Positions 5,739-6,917 of a stretch of DNA of 6,917 nt are shown piece by piece. The stretch is from positions 483 through 7,399 of the forward strand of contig DBVY01000034.1 of NCBI GenBank assembly GCA_002308575.1, in the 5' to 3' direction. Within the stretch, counting starts at the first letter, position 1, and every line of letters starts with the position of its first letter. A program made the translations under genes and the position numbers. The notes under the pieces were generated by a model, which did not search any database, was not told the origin of the DNA, and saw only the letters and a program-made list of their open reading frames with translations. Origin of the DNA: Christensenella sp. UBA1252 (GTDB taxonomy: Bacteria > Bacillota > Clostridia > Christensenellales > CAG-1252).

Positions 5739-5758
5739 TATGCGTTTATTATAGCATA
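5739..5758. promoter_or_regulatory. Possible operator TATGC-N10-GCATA over the fprA -10
   Basis: TATGC (5739-5743) and its reverse complement GCATA (5754-5758) are separated by 10 bp, with the -10 hexamer of the fprA promoter (5748-5753) between them. A dimeric repressor here would block transcription. The half sites are short, so chance is possible. Confidence 0.3.
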
Positions 5759-5776
5759 GAGCGGCGGTTCGCGCAA
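5748..5776 (-). promoter_or_regulatory. Sigma-A promoter of the fprA-rub operon
   Basis: On the minus strand, -35 TTGCGC (5771-5776), a 17-nt spacer and a perfect -10 TATAAT (5748-5753), extended by TGC (TGCTATAAT). It lies about 50 bp upstream of the fprA start codon. Confidence 0.8.
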
Positions 5777-5822
5777 GGTCTATTCCGCCGGGCGACCCCT
5801 CGGGATTTTCTCTCAAAAATCT

Positions 5823-5850
5823 TTGCCGCGAGGCAACGATGTGCTATAAT
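5823..5850 (+). promoter_or_regulatory. Sigma-A promoter of the iron-sulfur flavoprotein gene
   Basis: The -10 TATAAT (5845-5850) is perfect and extended by TGC. The best -35 is TTGCCG (5823-5828) at 16-nt spacing. It is 29 bp upstream of the ATG. The 12-nt block TGCTATAATAAA (5842-5853) is identical to that in the opposing fprA promoter. Confidence 0.75.
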
Positions 5851-5878
5851 AAAGGAAAAGAACTCGCAGGAGGACGAT

Positions 5879-6496
5879 ATGAAAGTATTGATCGTAAACG
5901 GAAGTCCGAGAAAAGAGGGGAATTGCTCGAAATTGATCGCGGAAGCGGTCGGCGTCTTTCAAAAAGAAGGGATCGAAACCGAAGTCTTCGAGATCGGATC
6001 GAAAGCGATCCGCGGTTGCGCCGTTTGCGGCTATTGCGCGGAGCACGGCAAATGCGCGTTCAACGACGGCGTCAACGAGCTTGCCGCGTCCTTCGAAACG
6101 GCGGACGGATTCCTCGTCGTTTCCCCCGTCTACTATGCGTCGGCAAACGGCTCGGTCATCAGCTTGCTCGACCGTATGTTTTATTCCTGCCACGCGGATA
6201 AGCGCATGAAAGTCGGCGCGGCGTTCGCGGTCGCGCGCCGTGCGGGAACGGTCGCAACGTTCGACGAACTCAATAAATACTTTACGATCCATCAAATGCC
6301 GATCGCGAGCGGGCGTTATTGGAATAATGGGTTCGGCGGCGCGAAAGGGGAGATCGCGGCGGACGAAGAAGGCTTGCAAAACGCCCGCATCGTTGCGCGG
6401 AATATGATCTTTTTGATGCGTTCGATCGCCCTCGGGAAGGAAAAGTACGGTCTGCCCGAAGCGGAAAAAGCGGCAAGAACGAGTTTCGTTCGATAA
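5879..6496 (+). CDS. Iron-sulfur flavoprotein-like NAD(P)H/FMN oxidoreductase (flavodoxin-fold)
   Basis: This 205-aa protein starts with a flavodoxin-like FMN-binding strand and loop, MKVLIVNGSPRKEGNCSK (GSPRKEGN at 8-15). It carries a compact cysteine motif C47-x2-C50-x2-C53-x5-C59, followed by the second flavin-contacting segment SPVYYASANGSV (82-93). This combination is the hallmark of the NADPH-dependent FMN reductase / iron-sulfur flavoprotein family, whose members bind FMN and, when the four cysteines are present, a [4Fe-4S] cluster. Such proteins shuttle electrons in anaerobes; members in methanogens have been linked to coping with O2 and H2O2. The ATG at 5879 has AGGAGG (5868-5873) 5 nt upstream. 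The gene is divergent from the flavodiiron operon, with near-identical promoter cores, so a joint role in oxidative or nitrosative defence is likely. The physiological substrate is unknown, and a simple quinone/flavin reductase remains possible. Confidence 0.88.
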   Translation: MKVLIVNGSPRKEGNCSKLIAEAVGVFQKEGIETEVFEIGSKAIRGCAVCGYCAEHGKCAFNDGVNELAASFETADGFLVVSPVYYASANGSVISLLDRMFYSCHADKRMKVGAAFAVARRAGTVATFDELNKYFTIHQMPIASGRYWNNGFGGAKGEIAADEEGLQNARIVARNMIFLMRSIALGKEKYGLPEAEKAARTSFVR

Positions 6497-6526
6497 CGCG
6501 GTTTTTCTTTTCAAAAAACAGCCTCG

Positions 6527-6557
6527 TGCGCGCGTGCGTATATACGCGCGCATTTTT
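6527..6557 (+). terminator. Terminator of the iron-sulfur flavoprotein gene
   Basis: A 9-bp stem TGCGCGCGT (6527-6535) / ACGCGCGCA (6544-6552) encloses an 8-nt loop and is followed by TTTTT (6553-6557). It begins 31 bp after the stop codon at 6496. Confidence 0.82.
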
Positions 6558-6834
6558 ATTAAGGAAAAGGGCGCCGCTTCCGGCGAAACAGGGCGGCGGT
6601 TCTTGCCGAAAAACGCAGAAAAAATGGGAAGCTTTTCGCCAAAATCGTGCTTTTTTTTCTTGCGTTCGAGCGAGGAAGAGAAAAATAAGGCGATTTTCTT
6701 TGACGAAAGCGCGGGAAAAAAGCGAAAAAATAGTGGTTTAAAATTGCAAAAAACACAATATATAGTGGTGTTTTGCGCGAAAAAAAATATATAAAAAATT
6801 CCTTAAAATTTTCGAAAAAACATAAAAAAATCCG
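6558..6834. other. Gene-free AT-rich region upstream of the right-end promoter
   Basis: No reading frame here has a good RBS or resembles a protein. The left part has a small GC-rich hairpin (CGCCG-cttc-CGGCG near 6573). ATAGTGGT occurs twice (6730-6737 and 6762-6769, 32 bp apart). AAAACAC (6750-6756) is inverted as GTGTTTT (6768-6774). From 6780 to 6830 there are five A-tracts about 9-13 bp apart, directly upstream of the -35. They suggest a curved, UP-element-like promoter upstream region. Confidence 0.5.
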
Positions 6835-6863
6835 TTGACAGAAGTTTTTTAATTTGCTAACAT
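6835..6863 (+). promoter_or_regulatory. Strong sigma-A promoter reading out of the right edge
   Basis: A consensus -35 TTGACA (6835-6840), an exact 17-nt spacer and a -10 TAACAT (6858-6863) extended by TGC (TGCTAACAT). A-tracts immediately upstream would act as an UP element. The predicted start is near 6870. The first 50 nt of the transcript have no start codon with an RBS, so the product, a gene or a structured RNA, lies beyond the window. Confidence 0.75.
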
Positions 6864-6872
6864 ATAGAGGTT

Positions 6873-6888
6873 GTCGCCCATAGGTGAC
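6873..6888 (+). other. Small hairpin at the 5' end of the right-edge transcript
   Basis: GTCGCC (6873-6878) pairs with GGTGAC (6883-6888), including one G-U, around a CATA tetraloop, within a few bases of the predicted start site. It may be the first helix of a leader or structured RNA cut off by the window end. I do not recognise a known riboswitch in the available bases. Confidence 0.4.
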
Positions 6889-6917
6889 GGCAAGCGAAAC
6901 TTCAAAACAGAATAGAT

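Noticed and set aside
5700..5816. In-frame N-terminal extension of the flavodiiron protein to 5816
   Set aside because: It would include the -35/-10 promoter and the RBS of the gene, and the conserved N-terminus begins at 5699.
5813..6553. 246-codon minus-strand frame antisense to the iron-sulfur flavoprotein
   Set aside because: It is a shadow of a well-supported gene and its translation is rich in Arg/Phe without motifs.
6534..6794. Short plus-strand frames after the last terminator
   Set aside because: They start inside the terminator stem, have no RBS, and consist of Lys/Phe-rich low-complexity sequence typical of AT-rich intergenic DNA.

Overview
The window looks like chromosomal DNA of an anaerobic, probably spore-forming Clostridia-type Firmicute. 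The basis is a convincing Spo0A, strong AGGAGG-type ribosome binding sites, and an anaerobe-style oxygen/NO-detoxifying flavodiiron protein with rubredoxin. Coding DNA is of moderate GC with many GCG and CGA/CGT codons. Intergenic DNA is AT-rich, except for two large inverted-repeat structures. The genus cannot be fixed from the sequence alone.

Layout, left to right. (1) 1-1695 (+): the C-terminal part of a large, probably exported parvulin-like prolyl isomerase with an Ig-like domain and an unusual duplicated cysteine motif. It ends at a textbook terminator. (2) 1761-2324 (+): a NudF-type ADP-ribose pyrophosphatase. (3) 2325-2738: a gene-free stretch holding two separate palindromic structures, a nested 166-bp one and a 125-bp one with perfect 18-bp terminal inverted repeats. 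(4) 2739-3494 (-): spo0A, whose upstream region carries a candidate promoter, four copies of an 11-12 bp repeat and a near-consensus 0A box. (5) 3735-5699 (-): a two-gene operon of a flavodiiron protein fused to a flavin reductase and a rubredoxin domain, followed 18 bp later by a 51-aa free-standing rubredoxin and a terminator. (6) 5879-6496 (+): a divergently transcribed iron-sulfur flavoprotein-like gene with its own terminator. (7) 6558-6917: gene-free, AT-rich DNA with roughly phased A-tracts, leading into a strong TTGACA promoter that fires out of the right edge.

The clearest functional unit is the divergent redox locus (3735-6496). The flavodiiron protein would reduce O2 and/or NO to water or N2O. 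Its own flavin reductase and rubredoxin domains can pass electrons from NAD(P)H inside one polypeptide, and the small rubredoxin and the FMN/Fe-S flavoprotein are plausible extra carriers. The two divergent promoters share an identical 12-nt -10 region, which suggests matched expression. Nothing in the window is clearly a phage, IS element, CRISPR array, rRNA or tRNA. The least explained parts are the two palindromic elements, the cysteine-rich insertion, the repeats upstream of spo0A, and the unknown transcript starting at the right end.
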